A DNA stretch of 64,000 bases from the NCBI GenBank assembly GCA_029218425.1, contig JAQXRH010000010.1:1-64000 (forward strand), in the 5' to 3' direction. Of the stretch, positions 9,202 to 17,059 are shown piece by piece. The position numbers and the translations under genes are program-made. Numbering within the stretch: the first letter of the stretch is position 1; each line of letters starts with the position of its first letter. Below the pieces are notes generated by a model. That model was not told the origin of the DNA, made no database searches, and saw only the letters and a program-made list of their open reading frames with translations. The DNA comes from Bacteroidales bacterium. Lineage in GTDB: Bacteria > Bacteroidota > Bacteroidia > Bacteroidales > Muribaculaceae.

Positions 9202-9227
9202 AAAACCTCCCGGTAGGGTGGGGGAGG
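9202..9227 (-). terminator. Rho-independent terminator after the Nudix gene
   Basis: CCTCCC (9206-9211) pairs with GGGAGG (9222-9227) around a 10-base loop. Read on the minus strand the hairpin is followed by TTTTAA, and it lies 28 bases past the Nudix stop codon. It separates the Nudix gene from the ADP-ribosylglycohydrolase operon. Confidence 0.6.
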
Positions 9228-9255
9228 CTAATAGTATATGTGTATATGGAGTAGA

Positions 9256-10041
9256 TTAAAATTCGAGTCTCATCCCTATCTTTTTAGCGTCCTTGTAGGC
9301 TGCTTCGTCGAAGGTGTACAGCTTGGGCGAGCGGTGGGGGTTGCCGGTCACTTTCTTCCCGGTTTCCTTTATGTAGCCCAGTTTGAGCATCTTCTTGGGG
9401 AAGTTGCGTCGGTCGCGTATCGCACTGTCGTTTTCAGGGGGATTGAGTATGGCAATGTAGATGTTTTGCAACTGGGGCATGGTGAATTCCTTGTCGAGGA
9501 GATTGAAGCCGATGGGCTGGAAGTGGATTCTCTCTTTGAGCCGTTCGATGGCATCGTGGATTATCTGGGCGTGGTCGAAAGCGAGCTGCAAACCGGCTAT
9601 CTCGTCCACGGCAAACCATCTTGCTTCGGCTGCGTCGTCGCCCCCCTTGATTATGTAACGGTCCTTCTTGACAAGTGCATAATAAGCTACGGTGACTACA
9701 AATTCTCGCGGGTCGCGTCCACGTGCCGAATAGGTGTTGAGCTGCTCGATAAACTCGGGCTGTATCCCCTTGTCGTCGTTGAAGAGCTTCATTGATGATT
9801 CTTCCAATAGCTCTCTGCGCACACATTCGTCGGTCGTCTCATCTTTCTTAAGGAACCCTCCGGGCAGTGCCCAGTAACCTTCGAAAGCGCTCGTCTCCCC
9901 CTCCTTTACCTTTCCACGCTTGATGAGGAGGATCTGCAAGGCCAACTCGTCTTTGTCGAATCCGAATACCACCGCATCGGTCGTAAGCGCCGCATGCCAG
10001 TATTTCGATTCCCATTTGCCTGTCGACTCGTTGTATTCCAT
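9256..10041 (-). CDS. Nudix-domain transcriptional regulator (NrtR/AraR-like)
   Basis: A 261-residue protein from the Met at 10041. A longer frame to 10197 exists, but it would run through the promoter at 10078-10108, so the internal start is preferred. Residues about 15-155 form a Nudix fold, with the Nudix box from Gly62 to Met84 (G-x5-E-x7-REL-x-EE) intact except that the final Gly is Ser83. Residues about 165-255 form a winged-helix DNA-binding domain (IRDRRNFPKKMLKLGYI), the arrangement of NrtR (NAD metabolism) and of Bacteroides AraR (arabinose). NrtR senses ADP-ribose or related ligands. With an ADP-ribosylglycohydrolase and macro-like protein next door an ADP-ribose ligand is attractive, but a sugar ligand is also possible in this glycan-rich locus. 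Confidence 0.85.
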   Translation of the reverse strand: MEYNESTGKWESKYWHAALTTDAVVFGFDKDELALQILLIKRGKVKEGETSAFEGYWALPGGFLKKDETTDECVRRELLEESSMKLFNDDKGIQPEFIEQLNTYSARGRDPREFVVTVAYYALVKKDRYIIKGGDDAAEARWFAVDEIAGLQLAFDHAQIIHDAIERLKERIHFQPIGFNLLDKEFTMPQLQNIYIAILNPPENDSAIRDRRNFPKKMLKLGYIKETGKKVTGNPHRSPKLYTFDEAAYKDAKKIGMRLEF

Positions 10042-10077
10042 ATCGCTTTTCTTTGTGTTTGTGTAATGTTTACGCTG

Positions 10078-10108
10078 CAAATCTACGCAACATTTTTCTA
10101 TCTGCAAA
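10078..10108 (-). promoter_or_regulatory. Promoter of the Nudix regulator
   Basis: On the minus strand, TTTG (10105-10108), a 19-base spacer and TAGATTTG (10078-10085) form a full Bacteroidetes promoter 37 bases before the ATG at 10041. Just upstream, TGCGT (10116-10120) and ACGCA (10128-10132) form a dyad that could be an autoregulatory operator. Confidence 0.7.
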
Positions 10109-10196
10109 ATATTTGTGCGTAAAAATGACGCAATGCCCCTAAATTTAACATACCTTAACAAATAGCGGCCCTCCAGCGGCCGATAGCCCCCGCCCA

Positions 10197-10294
10197 TGGC
10201 TTACGAATAGCCCCGCGCACGACACCCGCTGCACCGCTATCGCTCACCGTGGCTTACGAATATGCCGAAGTCCATATCTGACACAGTCAGATAT
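10197..10294. repeat. Direct repeat and short dyad in the 10.0-10.4 kb gap
   Basis: TGGCTTACGAATA occurs at 10197-10209 and again at 10250-10262. A perfect 9-bp dyad, ATATCTGAC (10274-10282) with GTCAGATAT (10286-10294), follows. The surrounding 327-base gap otherwise holds the Nudix promoter and a hairpin; no gene is visible. The function is unknown. Confidence 0.5.
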
Positions 10295-10307
10295 TGTATA
10301 ATACCAA

Positions 10308-10342
10308 CATGGGGCTGCGCCGAACGATGGCACAGCCCCATG
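10308..10342 (-). terminator. Probable terminator after the adhesin-like gene
   Basis: CATGGGGCTG (10308-10317) pairs perfectly with CAGCCCCATG (10333-10342), 27 bases past the stop at 10369. On the minus strand the stem is followed by an AT-rich TTGGTATTATA, weak as a T-tract. Confidence 0.5.
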
Positions 10343-10368
10343 GGCCTATCATAATTTAGTTTGTGGAT

Positions 10369-12441
10369 TTAGCGTATTACTTTACGGGCGGTGCCGTCGG
10401 CTTTCACCTCGATATACAATCCGCCGCGGGCATTGTCATTGACACGTACTCCCTGCAGGTTGTATACTTCCACTACGGTGTTGTCATCGCCATTGGCAAT
10501 GCTTTCCACTGCCGATTCTTTTACAACCGATACCTTGATGTTGCGGAGAGCCAAACCGCTGCCATTGGCATCGGAGCAGGCATAAAATCCTATGTTGTAG
10601 AATCCGGTTTCGGCCGGTGAGAAGATGACGTTCTCTTCTACAGGTTCATAGATAGCATACTCTTTAGCTTCAAGGATGGTGTTGGTCATCGCCTCGGCTG
10701 TAGGCGCGGTGCCATAGCTTACAGCAAGACGTTCGGTATAGCTGTCGCTCGACGTGGACACCTGGAATTCAACGGCATATTTGGTATCTTTCTCAAATTT
10801 GATTGCCGGCAATATGAGCCAGTCGTCGGCTTTGTTGGTCGATGAATAGGGGTAAAGCGCTGCCGTGCACTCTAAATCAAGTGCTTCGATATACCAGTAT
10901 TCTTCGTAGTACCATTCGGCACGGTCGCCGTTGGCATCGATGACGGTGAGGTTGCTGAAGCAGTCGGGGTCGTCAAAGTCGACGGTGTAGGGCAATGTCA
11001 CCGCTCCGAGTTTATAGTCCTCGGTGGTGTAGGTCGACACGTATTTGCCGCGGTAGTAAAGGTCGATGCTGTAGCTGTAGGATGTCAGTTGCTCCGGCAT
11101 CGCCACGGCATCGTCGACGGTGGTCGATGTTGTGTTGGATGCCACGATGTAGTCGTCGTTGTTACGGGTCACGGTGTAGGAAATCAGCGACGTGTCCATA
11201 TATCCGCCATGCTGGGTGGTGGCGGGTTGCTCCCAGGTCAACGTGAATAGGCCGTTGGCATAAGTGAGTGTAGCGTTGGCGATTTTCTCAGGGGTGTCAT
11301 GCCCTATCCATAGCGATGTGGTGGCTTTGGGTCCTCGGCCTGCGGCATTGCTGAGCTCAAGCACGAATTCATATTGGCCGTCTTCGTCGACTTTGCCTGT
11401 GGCGTTGACAGTTGCTCCGGCTGTGGCTGTGCCCTGTGCAAAGAGCGAGCCGTTGGCTCTTATCAGATAGCTGACTTCGCCCTCGAGCGTTCCGCCGCCG
11501 AAGGTGGCTGATGGCATGGTGAACGATATGCTGCCGTTGAGGTCGCCATCGTCAAATCTCAGGGACATGTCGGAGGGGGCTGCTGGCGCATCGTCCGATG
11601 CCAATGGACCCGGGATATACATGCCGCCAATGGCTTCGCCGTCTTCAAATTCATACATCAGCGTGGCTTGCTTGGCTTCGATATCCACGGCATACAATTT
11701 CGAGGTGCTTACGCTGTAGCCATACTCGTCGATGGTGCTTTCGTCCTCATTGGTGACCACCACGTAGAATATCCCAGTTGCGGTGTCGATAGCTCCGGTA
11801 GAACGGCGATTGGCACTGAACCCCAACGAAGCAAGCTCCTCGGTAGCTCCGGTAATCTTGTCGACGGATAGGAGTTTCCCTGCCATATCCACGGCATAGA
11901 GATCGCCGTTGCGCGTGCACCCCAATGCTATCCACGGCGTCGTAATATCGTGGATGGCAAGACGTTCGCCGGTGGCCTCGTTGATAGTGCCGAATACGTA
12001 GCCACCTGCGGCTTCTCCCTTGTCGGGGTCGGTGGTGAAGCACCCGTAAATCTTTGAGCTGGTGTGGTCGTAGGCGAGGTCGGTTGCTACGCCTTCCTGC
12101 GCGCCGTAGATCTGGGAGTTGTATTCCCACGTGTCGGGCTTAAAAGTGAAATGCGTGACATCTACAAACCCGTAACCGGCCATTTCCTTGGTGCAGAAAT
12201 AGAAATCCTCGGTCATGGTGCCGCCGCCGCTTGCATCAAGGTCGTCATCGGCCTTGACCAACCGGCTGTCGGGATAGTCGAGGTCGAAACTGTAAATGCC
12301 TACCTCGGAGTACGACGGATACTCTTTCCAAAAGTTGCAACTGTATACCGATGCATAGAAGCAGGAGGCCGCTTCGGCTGCGAAGATGCTTCCTGCACTT
12401 GCTGCTATTATTGCGGCTGTCAGGGGTAATCGTAATTTCAT
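10369..12441 (-). CDS. Large secreted protein with Fn3, cleaved-adhesin-like domain and T9SS-like tail
   Basis: A 690-residue exported protein from the Met at 12441; an ATG 30 bases upstream would spoil the signal peptide. It has a signal peptide (about 1-24) and a region of about 260 residues with repeated short strands that looks beta-propeller-like (SKIYGCF, GDLYAVD, SKLYAVD). Next are one or two Fn3-like modules (PAAPSDMSLRF, TPEKIANATLTY). A choice-of-anchor or cleaved-adhesin jelly roll follows (LPYTVDFDD, ADDWLILPAIKF, GFYNIGFYA). The C-terminal tail, VYNLQGVRV...GGLYIEVKADGTARKVIR, is of T9SS sorting type. No catalytic motif is recognised. It is probably a surface or secreted binding protein transcribed alone; its ligand cannot be inferred. 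Confidence 0.75.
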   Translation of the reverse strand: MKLRLPLTAAIIAASAGSIFAAEAASCFYASVYSCNFWKEYPSYSEVGIYSFDLDYPDSRLVKADDDLDASGGGTMTEDFYFCTKEMAGYGFVDVTHFTFKPDTWEYNSQIYGAQEGVATDLAYDHTSSKIYGCFTTDPDKGEAAGGYVFGTINEATGERLAIHDITTPWIALGCTRNGDLYAVDMAGKLLSVDKITGATEELASLGFSANRRSTGAIDTATGIFYVVVTNEDESTIDEYGYSVSTSKLYAVDIEAKQATLMYEFEDGEAIGGMYIPGPLASDDAPAAPSDMSLRFDDGDLNGSISFTMPSATFGGGTLEGEVSYLIRANGSLFAQGTATAGATVNATGKVDEDGQYEFVLELSNAAGRGPKATTSLWIGHDTPEKIANATLTYANGLFTLTWEQPATTQHGGYMDTSLISYTVTRNNDDYIVASNTTSTTVDDAVAMPEQLTSYSYSIDLYYRGKYVSTYTTEDYKLGAVTLPYTVDFDDPDCFSNLTVIDANGDRAEWYYEEYWYIEALDLECTAALYPYSSTNKADDWLILPAIKFEKDTKYAVEFQVSTSSDSYTERLAVSYGTAPTAEAMTNTILEAKEYAIYEPVEENVIFSPAETGFYNIGFYACSDANGSGLALRNIKVSVVKESAVESIANGDDNTVVEVYNLQGVRVNDNARGGLYIEVKADGTARKVIR

Positions 12442-12775
12442 ATAGAACTTGTATTGGTTATAAAATGACAACTTAATTTCAGTAGTTGTAAACTAAGAAA
12501 TTGCTTTTGAATAATTTTGCATGCAAATGTATAAAATTCATTTCAAATATACGCTATTTATGCAACTTTATCTTATAAAAAAGGAAAGTGAGGCTGACAA
12601 AAACTGAGAGCTTGCACCATGATGCATCACTCAGTGTGGGCCAATGTTGGTAATTAAAATAGCGGAGTGTCAAAATCTTGGGGATTTTGACACTCCGCTT
12701 GGTGTTTAGCGCCGGGGGTTCCCGGGGTTGCTGTCGCCGGGGGTTGTTGCTCCGGGGGCGCTTTGTGGGTGTGCG
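12442..12775. other. Intergenic region between the adhesin-like gene and the GH2/FG-GAP gene
   Basis: These 334 bases contain a likely -10-type box TACATTTG on the minus strand (complement of 12524-12531) for the adhesin-like gene, without a well-spaced TTTG partner. They also hold the terminator hairpin at 12661-12699 for the GH2/FG-GAP gene. Nothing else is recognised. Confidence 0.6.
12661..12699 (-). terminator. Terminator hairpin after the GH2/FG-GAP gene
   Basis: A perfect 17-bp stem (12661-12677 with 12683-12699, AGCGGAGTGTCAAAATC) has a 5-base loop and is followed on the minus strand by ATTTTAATT. It ends the GH43-GH2-GH2 operon. The core GCGGAGTGTCA is shared with other hairpins at 6711 and 39075. 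Confidence 0.8.
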
Positions 12776-15700
12776 CTATCGGATGTTGATTTTGATGGCG
12801 GTGGGGGCGAAGATGGCGGAGATGAGGGTGGCGATGTAGATGCCGGGGGCGGTGACGGGCACTGTGCCGCTGCCGGTCACTTCGGCGCGGTGGAGCAGTG
12901 CGCCGGTGGTGTTGAAGATGCTGAGCGTGGCTTCGGCATCGTCGACGGTGTATCCTACTCCGCCGTCTACCGCATAGAGCGTTGCTGCGTTGTCGACTTC
13001 AACAGCCTCTACCGATGCTATGACAGCAGGATTGAAACTGCCGGTGGCAAATTCTCCAGCCGCTTTGCCATTGTCGATGGCCTGGATGCCCCATTCATAT
13101 TGGGCATCGTCGGCTGGCAAAGCCATTTCATAGCGAGTGCCGGCGATGGCTCCGGTAAGTTCGGCTACTTTGAGACGGCCGGTAGCGATGTCGGCGGGTA
13201 TCGCCATGCTGATGTTATTGGACCCCGCCTTGCGCACGTAGATGTTGTAGCGCAATGCTGCGGCGGGCGTAGTGTCGTCGGTGGGGGCGTCCCAGCTGAA
13301 GATGTACTTGCCCGAGGCGGCGTCGTAGCTCACTTGGAGGTTGGCGGGGCGGCCGGGAGCTTGGTTGACGGTGGCTGAGGTGTTGGCATACAGCGCAGCG
13401 TTGCAGTCCTTGCCGCAGCTCGACGACTTTGCCCATCCCATCGACCAGGCATCCAACCTATTGTCGTTGTTGAAATCTATGAGGTGGCAGTTGCCGTGGC
13501 TTATGCGGTCGAAGGCAAATTTCTTGCCGAACGGGTCGTTATACCATCCGCCGAACGCTTGGAACACCATGTCGCCGCAGTTGAGGTAGAGCCATGTGGT
13601 GATTTCGTGGGTGGCGCCATGGCCGCCGATGAGTATGTCGGGGAGGCCGTCGCCGTTGACGTCGGCCACGTCGGGGGTGGCTCCGTCGACGCCTTCAAAG
13701 CCGCACGCCTCTTCGTTGACAAGCGAGAAACGGCGGTCGCCGTCGTTACGGTAGATGTATATCGACTTGCGGTTGCCGGCGCCATAGTTGGCATAGCCGG
13801 TCACGAGAATGTCGGTCAGGCCGTCGGCATTGAGGTCGGCGGGCATGCACGACGAGTCGTACGAGCCGAAAAAGCGCCCTGGCTCCTCGCTGAACGTGCC
13901 GTCGCCGTTATTCCAGTAGATGTGCAGGTTGCCTTCGAGCGAGCCGTAGCCCGATGCCATGATGTCAAGGTAGCCGTCGTTGTCGAAATCGGCGAAGTAG
14001 ACCGAGCCGCGGGTGAGTCCGGGCAGCGGGGCTACGCCGTCCAATGGCGTGGTTTGCAGCTGGAAGCCTTGGCCATGCATGTTGCGGTAGAGGGATAGCA
14101 CGCGGCGGTCGGTGCGCACTATGGGGTTGCCGTTGCCGTCGGTGTCGGCATAGTCGTCGTGACCGATGGCCACGATGTCGGTGTAGCCGTCGTTGTCGTA
14201 GTCGCCTACCGACACCCAGTGGCGGCCGCGTCCGCCGTCGCGTCCGTTGTATATCGGGGTAATACCGAAGGCATTTCCGGCATTCACCTCGGTGAAGGCG
14301 CCGTTGCCGTCATTGCGGTAGACGTAGGCGGCCACGTCGTCGAGATTGTCGCTGTAGTCGCGGTTCTTAAGTCCGGGGATGAACAGGTCGAGGTCGCCGT
14401 CGTTGTCGTAGTCGAGCCATGCCGGTGCGGCATAGTAGACGGTGGCTATGTCGTTGCCCACCAGACCGAAGGTGCCATTGGCGTCTTGCTTATAGATGAG
14501 AGTGCGGCTGCATCCGCCGTTGAGGTGTACGTGTTGGCCGGAGTAGAGCAGTTCGAGGTTGCCGTCGTTGTCGTAGTCGCCCCATGCGGCATCGCTGCGG
14601 TCGACAGTATGGGAGAAATCATTGCCGGAAACCTTCGTAAACGAAGGCTGAACCGGCGTCGTAGGGTCCGGATATTCGCTGAACTCCGTAGGAGTATAGT
14701 CGGAGTAATCCTCAGTGTATTCGATGTCGATGTCGCCGAACACCGAGATGCCGAGGTCCATTATCTGGCCTCCGGAGCCCTGCTTGCCGCGTATGGCTAT
14801 GAGGTTCCATTCGCCGGGACGCAATGCCGCCTTAGCCTGGTCGGAGATGTCGACTGGTATGTAGCCGCCGGTATAGCCGCCTCTCGAGGCTGCCCACACA
14901 CCGTTGATGTATACCTCGATGTCATCGTCGTGGAATATTATGAAACGCATTGCCTTGATTGCTTCGGGCGACAGTTCGCCGAGCTTGAACCAGCGGCGCA
15001 TCACGATGTTGTTGGTGTTCCACGCAGTGCCTACGAGATGCTGCGACGAGCCAACGTTGGCGCCGAAAGCGGCTTCGCCGAGAGGCCACGACGAGTCGTC
15101 AAATCCCTTTTCATACCAGTGGCGCGGCACGTCGGCGCTCGTCGAGTAGCGCCATTTGTAGCGGTGCGATGCGCTTGTCGAGATTATAGGGGTGATTTTC
15201 ATGTCGCTGTGCGGCATGTCGATCACCTCCTTGAGCTTGGCGCGGATTTTGGCCGGATTGTCGGTCTTGAGCACCTTGCGGTCGTAGGTCAGGAAGCCGT
15301 TTTTCTCGATTTCCACGTCGGCTATCTGGGTGTAGACTGCCGCGTTGAGCCCCATGTAGTAGAGGTCCTTGATTTCGTCGCAGAGCATGTTGAAATAGTC
15401 GGTGAAATCGCTCTTGGTCTCCACTACGGTGTACTGGAAGTCGCCACCGGGCCATATGTGTCCCGGCTCCTTGAGGGTGATGCCCCCCATCTCGCCGCAC
15501 ACTGCGGCGCGCGAGGCATGTCCCGGACAAGAGGGGTGGGGATAGCTGTGGGTGTCGATGATGTCGCCGATCTCATGGTCGGTCCATCCGCTGGCGTTGC
15601 ATATCAGCGATGCCTTGCCGAAGCGCGAGGGCGACAAGCGGTTGACGTTGCTCTGCACCAATGCGGTGACTTCGGGGGTGTCAAACTGGCCCCAGCCTTC

Positions 15701-17020
15701 GTTGAACACTACCCAGTGCACTATCGACGGGTGGTTCTTGATAGCTTTGATAATTCTTACGGCTTCGGACTTGAAGTTGGCTTTGGCTATCTCCTCGTAG
15801 CCCTTGACAACGTTGCCCGAGGGGAGGTCCTGCCACACGAGCAGACCCTCACGGTCACATAGGTAGTACCAGCGGTCGGGCTCCACCTTGATATGCTTGC
15901 GCACCATGTTGAAGCCCAGGTCCTTCATCGTTTGTATGTCGTAGAGCATGGCCTCCTCCGACGGCGGCGTGTGCAATCCGTCGGGCCAGAAACCCTGGTC
16001 GAGCGGGCCTACCTGGAATATCTGTTCGCCGTTGAGGAATATGCGGGGATAGCCGTCGACTTTCTTGACTTCGATTTTGCGCATGCCGAAGTAGGTCGAC
16101 ACCTTGTCGGCCACGGCGCCACCCTTTTTGAGGGTGATATCCACGTCGTAGAGGTATGGGTCGGAGGGGCTCCACACGTGGGCGTTGGGGATGGTGATGC
16201 GCAGTGTGCTGCCCGCCTTGCCGTCGGTGTGCGTAGCCACCTCGTTGCCGTCGCGGTCCTTGACGCTGACGTCGACAGTGGCATCGGCATCGGTGGCCGT
16301 GACGTTCAGGTTAAGCCAGTTTTGCGACAAGGTGGGTTCCATCTCTATGTCGCTGATGTAGGTGTCGGGCACTGCCTCGAGCCATACTGTCTGCCAAATG
16401 CCGCTCGAGCAGGTGTACCAGCATATCGAAGGATTTTTCGACTGCTTGCCTGTCATCTGCCCTTGCACGCCGGTGTTGTCGTAGATATATACCACGAGTT
16501 CTTGGTCGGCTTGGCCGGCCTTTACCGCGTCGGTGATGTCGAAGGTGAACGGGTCGTAGCCGCCGGTGTGGCTGCCCACCTCTATGCCGTTGACGTAGGC
16601 TTTAGCTTCCCAGTCCACGGCCCCGAAATGGAGCAACAGGCGTTGGCCTTTCATGGCGTCGGGGATGGTGACGGTGCGGCGGTACCAGTAGCACTGCTCG
16701 TCGCCTTTCTCCATGACGCCCGAGAGGGCCGACTCTATGGGGTAGGGCACGAGGATGCTTTTGTCGTAATCGAAGTCGGCATTGTAGGCCTCGCCGACTA
16801 CGCCTTTGCGCAGTTCCCATATGCCGTTGAGGTTGAGCCAGCCATCGTTGCGCACCAACTGCGGACGTGGATACTCGGGCAACGGGCATTGCGTGTCGAT
16901 TTGCGATGCCCACGGCGTCATCATAGGCGCCTCTTTCATCTGCCACTCTGCTGCCGCCGATACTGTCGTTGTCATCAGTACCGCCGATAGCAGGGCGCTT
17001 GCAATTTGTTTCTTACTCAT
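12776..17020 (-). CDS. GH2 glycoside hydrolase fused to FG-GAP/VCBS repeats, Fn3 and T9SS-like tail
   Basis: A 1414-residue secreted enzyme. It has a signal peptide (1-22); GH2 sugar-binding, Ig-like and TIM-barrel domains (about 30-610) with acid/base Glu441 in FNEGWGQFD and nucleophile Glu510 in CGEMGG; a jelly-roll domain (about 615-770); seven or so FG-GAP/VCBS repeats (about 808-1195) with calcium-type DYDNDG and DFDNDGYLD loops; an Fn3 module (1222-1330); and a T9SS-like tail to the end. GH2 members include beta-galactosidases, beta-mannosidases and beta-glucuronidases; the exact linkage is not readable. It is the last gene of a three-gene operon, 39 bases after its paralog at 17060-19393. 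That paralog ends exactly where the FG-GAP part begins here. The FG-GAP/Fn3/tail half resembles the stand-alone protein at 27381-29354. Confidence 0.93.
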   Translation of the reverse strand: MSKKQIASALLSAVLMTTTVSAAAEWQMKEAPMMTPWASQIDTQCPLPEYPRPQLVRNDGWLNLNGIWELRKGVVGEAYNADFDYDKSILVPYPIESALSGVMEKGDEQCYWYRRTVTIPDAMKGQRLLLHFGAVDWEAKAYVNGIEVGSHTGGYDPFTFDITDAVKAGQADQELVVYIYDNTGVQGQMTGKQSKNPSICWYTCSSGIWQTVWLEAVPDTYISDIEMEPTLSQNWLNLNVTATDADATVDVSVKDRDGNEVATHTDGKAGSTLRITIPNAHVWSPSDPYLYDVDITLKKGGAVADKVSTYFGMRKIEVKKVDGYPRIFLNGEQIFQVGPLDQGFWPDGLHTPPSEEAMLYDIQTMKDLGFNMVRKHIKVEPDRWYYLCDREGLLVWQDLPSGNVVKGYEEIAKANFKSEAVRIIKAIKNHPSIVHWVVFNEGWGQFDTPEVTALVQSNVNRLSPSRFGKASLICNASGWTDHEIGDIIDTHSYPHPSCPGHASRAAVCGEMGGITLKEPGHIWPGGDFQYTVVETKSDFTDYFNMLCDEIKDLYYMGLNAAVYTQIADVEIEKNGFLTYDRKVLKTDNPAKIRAKLKEVIDMPHSDMKITPIISTSASHRYKWRYSTSADVPRHWYEKGFDDSSWPLGEAAFGANVGSSQHLVGTAWNTNNIVMRRWFKLGELSPEAIKAMRFIIFHDDDIEVYINGVWAASRGGYTGGYIPVDISDQAKAALRPGEWNLIAIRGKQGSGGQIMDLGISVFGDIDIEYTEDYSDYTPTEFSEYPDPTTPVQPSFTKVSGNDFSHTVDRSDAAWGDYDNDGNLELLYSGQHVHLNGGCSRTLIYKQDANGTFGLVGNDIATVYYAAPAWLDYDNDGDLDLFIPGLKNRDYSDNLDDVAAYVYRNDGNGAFTEVNAGNAFGITPIYNGRDGGRGRHWVSVGDYDNDGYTDIVAIGHDDYADTDGNGNPIVRTDRRVLSLYRNMHGQGFQLQTTPLDGVAPLPGLTRGSVYFADFDNDGYLDIMASGYGSLEGNLHIYWNNGDGTFSEEPGRFFGSYDSSCMPADLNADGLTDILVTGYANYGAGNRKSIYIYRNDGDRRFSLVNEEACGFEGVDGATPDVADVNGDGLPDILIGGHGATHEITTWLYLNCGDMVFQAFGGWYNDPFGKKFAFDRISHGNCHLIDFNNDNRLDAWSMGWAKSSSCGKDCNAALYANTSATVNQAPGRPANLQVSYDAASGKYIFSWDAPTDDTTPAAALRYNIYVRKAGSNNISMAIPADIATGRLKVAELTGAIAGTRYEMALPADDAQYEWGIQAIDNGKAAGEFATGSFNPAVIASVEAVEVDNAATLYAVDGGVGYTVDDAEATLSIFNTTGALLHRAEVTGSGTVPVTAPGIYIATLISAIFAPTAIKINIR

Positions 17021-17059
17021 AGTTGCTATATTTTTTCAATTAGTTGTTTGCTTCTGAGT

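Noticed and set aside
10042..10197. Extended N terminus of the Nudix regulator
   Set aside because: A full promoter (10078-10108) lies within it and the 52 extra residues resemble no Nudix regulator.
14159..15862. A long open frame (567 codons) on the plus strand
   Set aside because: It lies wholly antisense to the GH2/FG-GAP gene. Its Val/Ala/Gly-rich composition is what the complement of Asp- and Asn-rich repeats gives, and no family motif is visible.
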